Positions 1 to 8,060 of a stretch of DNA of 16,141 nucleotides are shown here, in pieces. How positions within the stretch are numbered: position 1 is the stretch's first letter; each line of letters opens with the position of its first letter. The notes under the pieces were generated by a model. That model was not told where the DNA came from. It ran no database searches and saw only the letters and a program-made list of their open reading frames with translations. The stretch is from UBA3210 sp963648895 (GTDB lineage: Bacteria > Bacillota_I > Bacilli_A > RFN20 > CAG-449), in the NCBI GenBank assembly GCA_963648895.1, contig CAVJGK010000022.1:1-16141 (forward strand), read 5' to 3'. A program made the position numbers and the translations under genes.

Positions 1-1
1 A

Positions 2-58
2 CATCAATCTCACCTCTAAATCTTAATCATATTATACTACACATTTGCACTTTTCCAA
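2..58 (-). promoter_or_regulatory. Promoter, RBS and start codon of a leftward gene leaving the window
   Basis: Read on the minus strand there is a -35-like TTGGAA (53-58), a 16-bp spacer and a perfect TATAAT (31-36). These are followed by AGAGGTGA (10-17) and, five bases on, an ATG at 4-2. This is a complete set of expression signals for a gene whose body lies left of position 1. Its product cannot be seen. If the adjoining repeat array is an insertion sequence end, the gene would be the transposase (istA-like). If the array is an operator, the gene could be a regulator or its target. Confidence 0.6.
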
Positions 59-175
59 TAAAAATAAGTTTCAAAAACACACTTTTCCAAAAAAATAATT
101 GCCGTTTTTAGCACTTTTCCAATAAATCTAGCGCCGATTTCAACACTTTTCCAATAAATCTATACCATTCACTGC
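48..175. repeat. Four direct repeats with an exact 32-bp period
   Basis: The motif CACTTTTCCAATAAA (or a one-base variant) begins at 48, 80, 112 and 144, giving three successive spacings of exactly 32 bp. The first 11 bases are identical in all four copies. Copy 2 has AAAAA in place of ATAAA, and copies 3 and 4 share 19 bases. The remaining 13-17 bases of each unit are variable. A 32-bp period is about three turns of the helix, so a protein bound to each copy would sit on the same face. The array lies just upstream of a leftward promoter, and copy 1 overlaps its -35 region. Arrays of this sort occur at the ends of IS21-family elements and at multi-site operators. The sequence alone does not decide between them. 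Confidence 0.85.
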
Positions 176-196
176 ATATAAAATTCCATAAATAGC

Positions 197-239
197 AAAA
201 AAAATTCTATCTTACATTTAGTAAAATAGAATCTTTTTG
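197..239 (-). terminator. Rho-independent terminator after the nucleotidase gene (possibly bidirectional)
   Basis: An inverted repeat with arms at about 205-215 and 221-231 (TTCTATCTTAC against GTAAAATAGAA, with one G-T pair) and a five-base loop lies directly after the nucleotidase stop codon. On the minus strand it is followed by a run of eight T (A197-A204 on the plus strand). The other side also carries a TCTTTTT run, so it could stop transcription arriving from the left. Confidence 0.75.
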
Positions 240-1904
240 TTAATCAATTGTAGGGAAAGGATGAGATTCTAATGTTGGAGTATAATTAAAAATATTAAAT
301 CCAACATCTTTTTTACTCTTTAAATCTGCGACCATTAAGTCTCTGCCACATAAAGAATTATCTACCTTTACTTCTAAAGCATGTTTAAATCCATTTTTAA
401 AATAACTACCATAATAAACATAATCAATAGTTATCATATTGTAATATTTATCATCTTCAATTGTAGTAATATTATTATCATAATAATATGAATTTCCTTG
501 AGATGATAAAAAGCTATTTAGTTCTGATCCTAATACTTTTACATAGCATAATGAATTATCAAATGGATATACTTTATATAAATCCTCAATAGTAAGATCA
601 CCATTGTTTAATGTAGATCTAATACCACCTGTATTAATCAAAGAAATGTCGGCAGAAGCATAATATCTCATTATTTTAGCCATATAATCACCAATCTCGG
701 ATCTAGTAGCATAATAAGCAGAATTAACATAGACTTCTGAAATTTGGTCTTTAATCTTTTCATATTCTTCGTCTAATACTTTTTGGACATTTTGATTTTT
801 GTCATTTTTACCAACTTTATCAGTTATATAATACGAACCTTCGGAAATAGAAACGACCTTTTTAGATGTTTTATCATATGTAAGATTTATTTCACCAAAT
901 CCATTACAATTAGCCGCGGCTTGAACAATTCCTAAAGGAGTTCCGCCAGTTCTTTGAATCTCTCCATATTGTTTAGTATGCGTATGACCATTAATAACCG
1001 CATCAATTAAATATGTACCATCATCGTTTTTTAATTTAGCAAAAGCTTGGTTATAATATAATTGATCAACACCATTCGTATTACCATCATGAATGTTTAA
1101 GACAATTACATCTGCGCCTAGAGATTTAACCTTCTTGGCATCAGATTCAACTTGATTAACAAATGATGTATCATATTTTCCATTGCAATCAATATAATAA
1201 GTACCAAATTTATTCGCACAGATATCGCTAGTTTGATCACCAATATAAGAAAGTAATCCGACTTTAATATCATCTTTAGAAACTATTTTATAAGGAAGAA
1301 TATTATCATTTAAATTTGATTCACCTATTCTTTCATTGTTAATGGCGCTATCTCTTACATTGCCATTAATTAATGGGAAATTTGCTTCACCATTAGAAGC
1401 ATCTCCATCAAAATAATTTAATATCTTATCTAAAGTCCAATCAAATTCATGATTGCCAATTCCCATCATATCAAAACCAACTTGATTTAAAGCATTAATC
1501 GCGGATAATCCATATGATAAATTAGAAAATGCTGTACCTTGGAACATATCACCATTGGCGATAGTTACAACATGGGAATTATCCACCTTTCTTTTTTGTT
1601 CAACATAATAAGAAAATGAGGCTAAATTATAATTAGAATCATATGCAGATTGATATTCATAACCATGAGTATCATTTAAAGAAATAATATCAATATTGGT
1701 TAATTCTTGTTTTTCTTTTGATGAAGACTCATTAGAGTTTGAAGAAGTACTATTTTCACTTGAACTTGTTTTAGTCTCTGATGAAGAAGACTCTTTAGAA
1801 CTTGAAGAAGCAGTTTCTTCTCTAGAAGAACTAGATATTACATTTCCACAAGAAGCAAATGTTAAAGTTAATAACAATGTTCCTATTAATAATTGTTTTT
1901 TCAT
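240..1904 (-). CDS. 5'-nucleotidase / metallophosphatase lipoprotein (UshA-like)
   Basis: This is a 554-residue, surface-anchored member of the 5'-nucleotidase/2',3'-cyclic phosphodiesterase family, which dephosphorylates nucleotides outside the cell for nucleoside and phosphate salvage. Residues 1-19 form a lipoprotein signal ending in FASC with lipid-accepting Cys19. Residues 23-63 are a Ser-rich linker. The calcineurin-like metallophosphatase domain shows NDTHG (77-81), GDMFQG (118-123), GNHEFDW (150-156), NIHDG (270-274) and GHTH (306-309), which carry the metal ligands. The C-terminal nucleotidase domain has NTGGIRS (424-430). The start was set at 1904, where AAAGG precedes the ATG. An upstream in-frame ATG at 1970 would add 22 residues overlapping the previous gene and a terminator, and would bury the signal peptide. 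The exact substrate is not determined. Confidence 0.9.
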   Translation of the reverse strand: MKKQLLIGTLLLTLTFASCGNVISSSSREETASSSSKESSSSETKTSSSENSTSSNSNESSSKEKQELTNIDIISLNDTHGYEYQSAYDSNYNLASFSYYVEQKRKVDNSHVVTIANGDMFQGTAFSNLSYGLSAINALNQVGFDMMGIGNHEFDWTLDKILNYFDGDASNGEANFPLINGNVRDSAINNERIGESNLNDNILPYKIVSKDDIKVGLLSYIGDQTSDICANKFGTYYIDCNGKYDTSFVNQVESDAKKVKSLGADVIVLNIHDGNTNGVDQLYYNQAFAKLKNDDGTYLIDAVINGHTHTKQYGEIQRTGGTPLGIVQAAANCNGFGEINLTYDKTSKKVVSISEGSYYITDKVGKNDKNQNVQKVLDEEYEKIKDQISEVYVNSAYYATRSEIGDYMAKIMRYYASADISLINTGGIRSTLNNGDLTIEDLYKVYPFDNSLCYVKVLGSELNSFLSSQGNSYYYDNNITTIEDDKYYNMITIDYVYYGSYFKNGFKHALEVKVDNSLCGRDLMVADLKSKKDVGFNIFNYTPTLESHPFPTID

Positions 1905-1920
1905 AAAAATCCCTTTCTTT

Positions 1921-1950
1921 TTAAAAAAGGTCGGTATTTTGACCGACCTA
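1921..1950 (-). terminator. Rho-independent terminator after the DJ-1 gene
   Basis: A perfect 7-bp stem, GGTCGGT (1929-1935) and ACCGACC (1942-1948), encloses a six-base loop. On the minus strand it is followed by a T run (1923-1928). It lies five bases after the DJ-1 stop codon and should end the pcrA-gatCAB transcript. Its T run stops only about 17 bases before the nucleotidase ATG, so it may also act as a leader hairpin for that gene. Confidence 0.85.
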
Positions 1951-1953
1951 AAA

Positions 1954-1981
1954 ATTATTCTCCTTGGCAAGATAATCTCAA
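1954..1981 (-). promoter_or_regulatory. Candidate promoter of the nucleotidase gene inside the DJ-1 gene end
   Basis: The minus strand has TTGAGA (1976-1981), a 16-bp spacer and AATAAT (1954-1959), each matching five of six consensus bases. The predicted start near 1947 falls inside the following hairpin. No promoter fits between that hairpin and the nucleotidase ATG, which makes an upstream site such as this one necessary unless transcription reads through from the gat operon. Confidence 0.4.
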
Positions 1982-2506
1982 TTTATTAGCTTCTTCTTCA
2001 CCATGGAAATAAGAATATATCGCTAAACCAAATTCAAAAGAATAAGCCATTGATTTAGCTGAAATAAAGTTACCATCAATAACAACACCTTTATTTCTTA
2101 AATAAGTTCCTCCAATGATTTTATCTTCAAATCCTGGATGAACGACATAGTTTCTATTTTGATAATAGCCCATTCTTCCAACAAGCATTGGTGCAGCACA
2201 TATCGCTGCGACTAATTTATTGTTCGAAGCAAAATATTTAATAATATCATTAACATAATCAATAAAAGCCATGATCTTAAATGAACCTGGTCCACCTGGA
2301 ATAATAAGTCCATCAAAAGAAGAAAAGTCTTTTATTTCTTCAATTAAAGTAGGAATAAGAAGATGATTACCGCATTTAGTAACAATTTCATTTCTTCCCA
2401 TTAAACTAGCTTTGATAACTTCTTCATTACCTCTTAATAAAACATCTAATGCAGTTAATGCTTCAACATCTTCTACTCCATCGACAAATAGCATTAAATA
2501 CTTCAT
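1955..2506 (-). CDS. DJ-1/PfpI family protein
   Basis: This is a 183-residue single-domain cytoplasmic protein of the DJ-1/ThiJ/PfpI superfamily. The nucleophile elbow AICAAP places the conserved cysteine at Cys103, and GVEDVEA supplies the glutamate (Glu15) that usually pairs with it. The segment IIPGGPGS (68-75) is the family's glycine-rich loop. Known members act as stress proteins, deglycases or glyoxalases, or amidases; which activity this one has is not visible. It starts one base after the gatB stop, with AAGAG as ribosome binding site inside the gatB end, so it is the last gene of the pcrA-gatCAB operon. The link to the tRNA amidotransferase may be only transcriptional. Confidence 0.88.
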   Translation of the reverse strand: MKYLMLFVDGVEDVEALTALDVLLRGNEEVIKASLMGRNEIVTKCGNHLLIPTLIEEIKDFSSFDGLIIPGGPGSFKIMAFIDYVNDIIKYFASNNKLVAAICAAPMLVGRMGYYQNRNYVVHPGFEDKIIGGTYLRNKGVVIDGNFISAKSMAYSFEFGLAIYSYFHGEEEANKLRLSCQGE

Positions 2507-2507
2507 A

Positions 2508-3938
2508 TTATTTACTCTTTAAGATTTCTAAAACTAATTTAGAAGTGATTTGAGGGTTTACTTTACCCTTAGTTTTCTTCATAACTTGTCCAACTAAGAA
2601 GCCAACTGCACGATCTTTACCATTCTTAAAGTCAATAACTGATTGAGGGAATTCATTGATTGTTTCTTCAACAATTTGTTTAATTGCACCTTCATCAGAG
2701 TTTTGTTTTAAGCCTAATTCATCTGCAATAGCTTCAGCATTTTTATTATCAAGAGTCATCTTTTCAAAGACATTTCTTGCTTGGTTAAATGATAAAGTAC
2801 CTTTATCTAACATGGAAATTAATGATAAAAGATTATCTGGAGTAACTTTTAATTCTTTGATAGATAATGAGTTTTTATTTAAATAAGCTAAAATATCACC
2901 ATTTAACCAGTTCCAGAATGCTTTTGCTTTAGATGGTTCTAATTTAACGCATTTATCAAAATATTCAGATGAATCTTTATCTTGTAACATTTGATTTGCT
3001 TCATCTTCACTTAAGCCTAAAGAAACATATCTAGTAAATTTTTGACTTGCTAATTCATTACTTGTTTTAATCGCATTATCAACGAATTCATCGCTTAATT
3101 TGATTGGAACAATGTTTGGTTCTGTGAAATATTTATAATCGACTGCATCAGTCTTTTTTCTCATTAAGACTGTTTCTTTCTTCATTTCATCAAAACGTCT
3201 TGTTTCTTGTTCAACAGGGATTCCACTTAAAAGTAATTTAGTTTGTCTTTTTACTTCAAAATCAATCGCTCTTTGGACATTTGCGGTTGAGTTTAAGTTC
3301 TTAACTTCGACTTTAGTACCGAATTTATCACTGCCATAAGGTCTAATGGAGACGTTAACGTCACATCTTAAAGAACCTTCTTCCATCTTACCATCAGAAA
3401 CATCTAAATAAGTAACAATGGATTTAATCATTTCGACATATTTCATCGCTTCTTCACCACTTCTAATATTTGGGCGAGAAACAATTTCAACTAAAGGAGT
3501 ACCAGCACGGTTATAATCAAGTAAAGTATAATCTGCCATATGGTGTTGCATACATGTATCTTCTTCCATATGTAAACGTTCAATTTCAATACGTTTAACT
3601 CTACCATCAGATAATTTGATATCTAAATAACCATTAGATCCAATTGGACGAGCTTGTTGAGTGATTTGATATCCCTTAGGAAGGTCACTATAGAAATAGT
3701 TTTTTCTATCAAACCATAATTCATGGTCGATTGTCATATTTAACGCATGAGATACTCTAATTGCGTTAATTACCGCTTGTTTATTAACAATAGGCATTGT
3801 GCCTGGGAAAGCGATATCTAATGGACGAACACAAGTATTTGGTTCTTCACCAAACGAAATTTTACCAGTTGAGAACATCTTTGATTTGGTTTTCATCTCA
3901 ACGTGGATTTCAATACCAATAACTGCTTCGAAATTCAT
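2508..3938 (-). CDS. gatB: Asp/Glu-tRNA amidotransferase subunit B
   Basis: GatB binds misacylated Glu-tRNA(Gln) or Asp-tRNA(Asn), phosphorylates the acyl group with ATP, and uses ammonia from GatA to form Gln-tRNA or Asn-tRNA. At 476 residues it has normal length. The N-terminal catalytic core shows GIEIHVE (Glu10, His12), the stretch FDRKNYFYSDLPKGYQ (76-91), HMEED (123-127), DYNRAGTPLVEIVSRP (141-156) and later GSLRCDVNVSIRP. His12, Glu125 and Glu10 match the metal and kinase site of characterised GatB proteins. The C-terminal third is the helical GatB/YqeY tRNA-binding domain. The ATG overlaps the gatA stop by one base (TAATG) and has an AAGAAGGTGA ribosome binding site, indicating translational coupling that supports equal subunit amounts. 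Confidence 0.97.
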   Translation of the reverse strand: MNFEAVIGIEIHVEMKTKSKMFSTGKISFGEEPNTCVRPLDIAFPGTMPIVNKQAVINAIRVSHALNMTIDHELWFDRKNYFYSDLPKGYQITQQARPIGSNGYLDIKLSDGRVKRIEIERLHMEEDTCMQHHMADYTLLDYNRAGTPLVEIVSRPNIRSGEEAMKYVEMIKSIVTYLDVSDGKMEEGSLRCDVNVSIRPYGSDKFGTKVEVKNLNSTANVQRAIDFEVKRQTKLLLSGIPVEQETRRFDEMKKETVLMRKKTDAVDYKYFTEPNIVPIKLSDEFVDNAIKTSNELASQKFTRYVSLGLSEDEANQMLQDKDSSEYFDKCVKLEPSKAKAFWNWLNGDILAYLNKNSLSIKELKVTPDNLLSLISMLDKGTLSFNQARNVFEKMTLDNKNAEAIADELGLKQNSDEGAIKQIVEETINEFPQSVIDFKNGKDRAVGFLVGQVMKKTKGKVNPQITSKLVLEILKSK

Positions 3939-5413
3939 TAGTCAATCACCTTCTTTACATAAATATTTTTTAAGCCTAATTTGCTTTCTAATGCGCTTGC
4001 GATACTAAAGCAAGTTACTTCATCGAATGCTTTAGTCATAATGTTACATCCATATGGGAATTTATTGTCTAAACCCATTGGGATAGTAAGTGAAGGAAGT
4101 CCTCCAAAGTTACCTAATGCTAAATGGTTTTCAACAATCATTGTATGAGGATCTAATCTTGAAGCAACATCATCATTAGAAACATATGGATTTCTAACTA
4201 TACCACCACATGGAGTAATAATTGCATCATAATCTTTATAAATTTCATTTAATTTATTAACGATTAAATGTCTAATTTTTTGCGCTCTTATGAATAATTC
4301 TTCTTGGTTATCTTTAAATAATGAATAAGAACCAATAACGAATCTTCTTCTGATTAATTCGCAGAATCCTTCAGTTCTTGCTTTCATCATAACTTCTTGG
4401 TATGTTGTTTCTCCTCCAATACGAGGTCCAAATTTAATACCATCTAAGTTTGCATTATTAGAAGTAGCTTCTGCACAAGAAATAATCATATAGCAAGGAT
4501 AAATAGCTTCTAATAATTTAGAATCAAAAGAAATTTCATCAACGCTTGCACCTTCTGAAACTAGGATGTCTTTAACTTTATCCATACCAACTTTGATTGC
4601 TTCATCTTTAATAGATTCATTAATTTCTTTAATAAAAGCAATCTTTTTACCCTTCATATCTTCGTTAATTAAAGAAGAATATTTTTCTACTTCACGAGGA
4701 GAAGAAGTTGCATCATGTTCAATATCATAACCTGCAAGAAGTTCTAAAGCGATGGCGGAATCTTTAACGCTACGAGTGAAATAAGCAACGTGGTCTAAAG
4801 ATGGAGCGAATGGGAATAAACCAAAACGAGAAATTCTTCCCCATGTTGGTTTCATGCCGACAAGTCCTGCATAAGAAGCAGGTTTTCTAACTGAGTCACC
4901 TGTATCACTACCTAAAGCAAAAGGAATTATACCTTGTGCGACTAAGGAAGCAGATCCACAAGAGGAACCACCAATTTTATAGGTATGAGTTGGATCATAT
5001 GGGTTATATGTAATACCTTTATGACCAGTAGTACCTGTTCCACCCATTGCAAGTTCATCTAAAGTTGATTTACCAATTAAAACTGCTTTTGCATCTTTTA
5101 ATTTTTTAACAACTGTTGCATCAAATACAGGAACATAATCTTTTAAAATTTCACTAGAACCTGTAGTTAAAATATCCTTAGTTGAGAAATTGTCTTTAGC
5201 GATATATGGAATACCCCAAAACATATTATCTACTTCTGGTTCTTTTAAACTAGCAGCGAATTCAAGTGCTTCTTTTTCACAAATAGTTTCTAAAGCATTA
5301 GTGTCTTCCACTTTTAATGCTTCTAATGCATCTTTAGTTAAATCTAAAGGTGTTACTTCTTTTTTGACTAATAAGTCATGTAATTCTTCAATTGTTTTGC
5401 CTAAATATTTCAT
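3938..5413 (-). CDS. gatA: Asp/Glu-tRNA amidotransferase subunit A (glutaminase)
   Basis: GatA is the amidase subunit that releases ammonia from glutamine for GatB. It has 491 residues, the usual length. The amidase-signature Ser-cisSer-Lys triad is present: Lys73 in YIAKDN, cis-Ser150 in GGSSCGS, and nucleophile Ser174 in GSDTGDS; the 24-residue gap between the two serines matches the family. Two glycines common in the signature are replaced, giving GGSSCGS instead of GGSSGGS and TGDS instead of TGGS. As the rest is intact I expect an active enzyme with a lineage-specific variant. It starts one base after gatC with an AAAGGTGG ribosome binding site and overlaps gatB by one base. Confidence 0.97.
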   Translation of the reverse strand: MKYLGKTIEELHDLLVKKEVTPLDLTKDALEALKVEDTNALETICEKEALEFAASLKEPEVDNMFWGIPYIAKDNFSTKDILTTGSSEILKDYVPVFDATVVKKLKDAKAVLIGKSTLDELAMGGTGTTGHKGITYNPYDPTHTYKIGGSSCGSASLVAQGIIPFALGSDTGDSVRKPASYAGLVGMKPTWGRISRFGLFPFAPSLDHVAYFTRSVKDSAIALELLAGYDIEHDATSSPREVEKYSSLINEDMKGKKIAFIKEINESIKDEAIKVGMDKVKDILVSEGASVDEISFDSKLLEAIYPCYMIISCAEATSNNANLDGIKFGPRIGGETTYQEVMMKARTEGFCELIRRRFVIGSYSLFKDNQEELFIRAQKIRHLIVNKLNEIYKDYDAIITPCGGIVRNPYVSNDDVASRLDPHTMIVENHLALGNFGGLPSLTIPMGLDNKFPYGCNIMTKAFDEVTCFSIASALESKLGLKNIYVKKVID

Positions 5414-5414
5414 A

Positions 5415-5711
5415 TTAGCCTACCACCTTTGGAAGTTTAATTTGTCCTTCCACAACATCTTTTGCATTTCTTAATACTTCGTCTTTGGATAATCCTTCTT
5501 CTGGTTCATCTTCTCTTAAATAAGAAGTTGTTACATCGAATGGGAAAGTCATTGGACTAACATTATCAAGTCCATCGATTTCACCAAGAACTTCCATTTG
5601 TTTAGTGATGACATCGAATTCTTTTAAAAGTAATTCATATTGTTCACTAGACATATCAAACATTAAGTTATTCGCACATTTTTTTAATAATTCAATATCG
5701 TATTTAACCAT
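5415..5711 (-). CDS. gatC: Asp/Glu-tRNA amidotransferase subunit C
   Basis: GatC is the small subunit that wraps round the GatA-GatB interface and stabilises the complex. The 98-residue product has the expected N-terminal helices (about 5-38), then the extended segment DNVSPMTFPFD (46-56) and LREDEPEEGLSKDEVLRNAK (about 61-80), the conserved R-x-D-E region that contacts GatA. The ATG follows a near-perfect AAGGAGG ribosome binding site. It lies 9 nt after pcrA and one base before gatA. The gene order C-A-B is the standard Bacillota order. Confidence 0.95.
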   Translation of the reverse strand: MVKYDIELLKKCANNLMFDMSSEQYELLLKEFDVITKQMEVLGEIDGLDNVSPMTFPFDVTTSYLREDEPEEGLSKDEVLRNAKDVVEGQIKLPKVVG

Positions 5712-5720
5712 ATTTCCTCC

Positions 5721-7961
5721 TTATAACTTTTTTATTAATGGATGACTTCCAATAAGAGTTTTAGTTCCTATTGAGTCGTTTTCAAATTTAACTCTAATTA
5801 ATTTAGCAATTACTTCTACAACTTCACCTTTGCCAAATGTTGCATGTTCTAATTTATCTCCAACATTCCAAGAAGTAACCCCGTTTGTTCCACTTATTAC
5901 TGGTGTAGTTTTACTTTCAGGTTTAGAAACTTGTTTTAAACCTTGTGGTTTATATTTAGCTTGGTAAGAATAAGCATTGTTATTATTAGAAGCACTACCT
6001 AGAGTTCTTCCAATATTTTCTTTATAAATACCTGCTTCTTTGACAAATCTACTTGGAGACATTGTCGATTGAATTGTATAAGAATAATCTTGATTGCTTG
6101 AAACCATCAGAAGTTTCTTCGCTCTAGTAAAGGCAACATACGCAAGTCTTCTTTCTTCTTCAATACCTAATTTTGATTCTGATACTGCACGGGCAGATGG
6201 GAAAACTCCTTCTGCCATATTAACAATAAAGACATAATCAAATTCAAGTCCTTTGGCCGTATGAACTGTCATTAATGAAACAAAATCGCCATCGGATATA
6301 TCATCTTGAGAAGCTTGTAATATTGCGTTATTAACAAAGTCTTCAAATGTTGAATTTGGTTCATTTTCTAAAAAGATATCAGCTTGATTGAGCAATTGTT
6401 TAATATTATCACTTCGATCTTCTTCATCATCTTTATATGTGTCTTTAATATAATCAAAATAGCCAATGTTAGTTAAGAAATCTTCTAAATGTTCATATAG
6501 ATGTCTATTTCCATTATTAACTTCAACTGCCAGTTTATCGAGTTCTGTTAATAAGCATATCATCGATGCTTTTGATTTAGCTTTCAAAGAACAATCATTG
6601 ATATTTTCTTTAACGTATAAGAATAATGTTTGTCCACATTTATCTGCTTCTGCCTTAAGATTTTCTAAAGCAGTTGGACCAATGTTTCTTTTTGGAACAT
6701 TGATAACTCGAGTAAATGCTGTATCATCATAAGGATTAACAATCAATTTAAAATAAGAAACAACATCTTTAATTTCTGCACGTTGATAGAATTTTAATCC
6801 ACCAAATATTTTATATGGGATGCGGTAATTGGCCAATACTGGTTCAACAATACCAGAACTTGCATTATTTCGATAGAGAATTGCCATATTCTTATAAGGG
6901 ACATTAGATTTATGTAAATCAATAATTCTTTCTACGACTCTTGTTCCTTCATCTTTAGAACTTCTTGCATTGAAGAAACTTACTTTGTCTCCTTCTCCTG
7001 CAGCAGTGAATAATTCTTTTTTAAGTCTTTCTATGTTATTACCAATTAGGGCATTAGATGCAGTAAGAATATTTTTAGTTGAACGATAATTTTGATTTAA
7101 ATAAATTGAATGTAATTTAGCATCTTTATTAACGCTTTTAATATATTCTTCTAAATCAAGAATTAATCGATGGTTTGCACCTCTCCAAGTATAAATAGTT
7201 TGGTCAGGATCACCAACTACATATAAAGAAGTATCTTCTTTCATAAGAAGTTCAATCAATTTAAATTGAACATCATTGATATCTTGGAATTCATCGACCA
7301 AGATGTGTTTAGTGTAACGAGAATATCTTTCTTTTACACCATTTTTTTCATCCATTAATATATCGATTGATTTTAATAATAAATCATCAAAGTCTAATGA
7401 ATGTCTTTCGTTTAATACTTCCGTGTAATCTTTGAAATATTTTTTAAATTGTTGCATGTCCGCATTTGGAAAATCAATATCTTTAATATCATCATAATCT
7501 TGTCCATGCATTTTCTTATTACCAATCCAATTTAGACATTTAGTAATATTTGGATCATTTTTTGGTAAATCATATTTTGTCACAAAGATTTCTTTCATGA
7601 TATTTTTTTGATCATCGTCATCAAGGATGGTGAAGTTTTTAGGGAAGTTAATATGGTTTGCTTCATTTCTTAAAAATCTTGCACACCATGAATGAATTGT
7701 TCCTAAAAACATTCTGCTTGCTTCTTCAGGTCCAACAATATCAGTTACTCTTTGTTTGATTTCTTTAGCTGCTTTATTGGTAAAAGTAACTGCCATAATA
7801 GTAGAAGGAAAAACATTTTCATGAGCGATCAAATAAGCGATTCTACTAGTTAGAACGCTTGTTTTACCGCTGCCAGCACCGGCAATAATTCTAATATATT
7901 GTTCTTTGGAAGTAGCTCCTTCAAATTGTTGTTTGTTCAATCTTTCTAAATAGTGTTCCAT
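5721..7961 (-). CDS. pcrA: ATP-dependent 3'-5' DNA helicase PcrA (UvrD family)
   Basis: This superfamily 1A helicase unwinds DNA in repair, rolling-circle replication and conflicts with transcription. It has 746 residues, near the usual length. Motifs in order are AGAGSGKT Walker A (27-34), TFTNKAAKEI (motif Ia, 59-68), VDEFQD Walker B (222-227), DPDQTIYTWRGA (motif III, 251-262), NYRST (motif IV, 291-295), TVHTAKGLEFD (motif V, 565-575) and EERRLAYVAFTRAKK (motif VI, 602-616). A linker follows, then a C-terminal module (about 698-746, WNVGDKLEHATFGKG) typical of PcrA, which contacts RNA polymerase. It heads the operon with gatCAB. In many Bacillota ligA lies between pcrA and gatC, and here it is absent. 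The ATG follows GAGGCG. Confidence 0.96.
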   Translation of the reverse strand: MEHYLERLNKQQFEGATSKEQYIRIIAGAGSGKTSVLTSRIAYLIAHENVFPSTIMAVTFTNKAAKEIKQRVTDIVGPEEASRMFLGTIHSWCARFLRNEANHINFPKNFTILDDDDQKNIMKEIFVTKYDLPKNDPNITKCLNWIGNKKMHGQDYDDIKDIDFPNADMQQFKKYFKDYTEVLNERHSLDFDDLLLKSIDILMDEKNGVKERYSRYTKHILVDEFQDINDVQFKLIELLMKEDTSLYVVGDPDQTIYTWRGANHRLILDLEEYIKSVNKDAKLHSIYLNQNYRSTKNILTASNALIGNNIERLKKELFTAAGEGDKVSFFNARSSKDEGTRVVERIIDLHKSNVPYKNMAILYRNNASSGIVEPVLANYRIPYKIFGGLKFYQRAEIKDVVSYFKLIVNPYDDTAFTRVINVPKRNIGPTALENLKAEADKCGQTLFLYVKENINDCSLKAKSKASMICLLTELDKLAVEVNNGNRHLYEHLEDFLTNIGYFDYIKDTYKDDEEDRSDNIKQLLNQADIFLENEPNSTFEDFVNNAILQASQDDISDGDFVSLMTVHTAKGLEFDYVFIVNMAEGVFPSARAVSESKLGIEEERRLAYVAFTRAKKLLMVSSNQDYSYTIQSTMSPSRFVKEAGIYKENIGRTLGSASNNNNAYSYQAKYKPQGLKQVSKPESKTTPVISGTNGVTSWNVGDKLEHATFGKGEVVEVIAKLIRVKFENDSIGTKTLIGSHPLIKKL

Positions 7962-7992
7962 AACGCCTCACAAGTTTCTATTAACTTTTAAT

Positions 7993-8021
7993 ATTATATA
8001 CTAAACGTATAAGCTTTTTAA
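7993..8021 (-). promoter_or_regulatory. Promoter of the pcrA-gatCAB operon
   Basis: The minus strand has a perfect TATAAT (7993-7998). A weak -35, TTAAAA (8016-8021, four of six bases), sits 17 bp upstream. The predicted start near 7986 leaves a leader of about 25 bases before the pcrA ATG. The site lies between pcrA and the terminator of the gene behind it. Confidence 0.6.
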
Positions 8022-8060
8022 TAATAAAATTATTAAAATTAATAAGGAGTATTTTTCAAA

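Noticed and set aside
48..175. CRISPR-like array (short repeats with variable spacers)
   Set aside because: The conserved part is only about 15 bp with 13-17-bp variable parts and four copies, far below CRISPR repeat and spacer sizes. No cas gene is present, and the array overlaps promoter signals.
1905..1970. Longer N-terminus of the nucleotidase (start at 1970)
   Set aside because: The extra 22 residues are translated from the terminator hairpin and the DJ-1 gene end, with no ribosome binding site, and they would bury the lipoprotein signal peptide.
1696..1989. Plus-strand 97-codon ORF opposite the nucleotidase signal and linker
   Set aside because: Its acidic, Leu/Glu/Ser-rich sequence is the mirror of the Ser-rich linker codons. 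It has no ribosome binding site and runs through the terminator.
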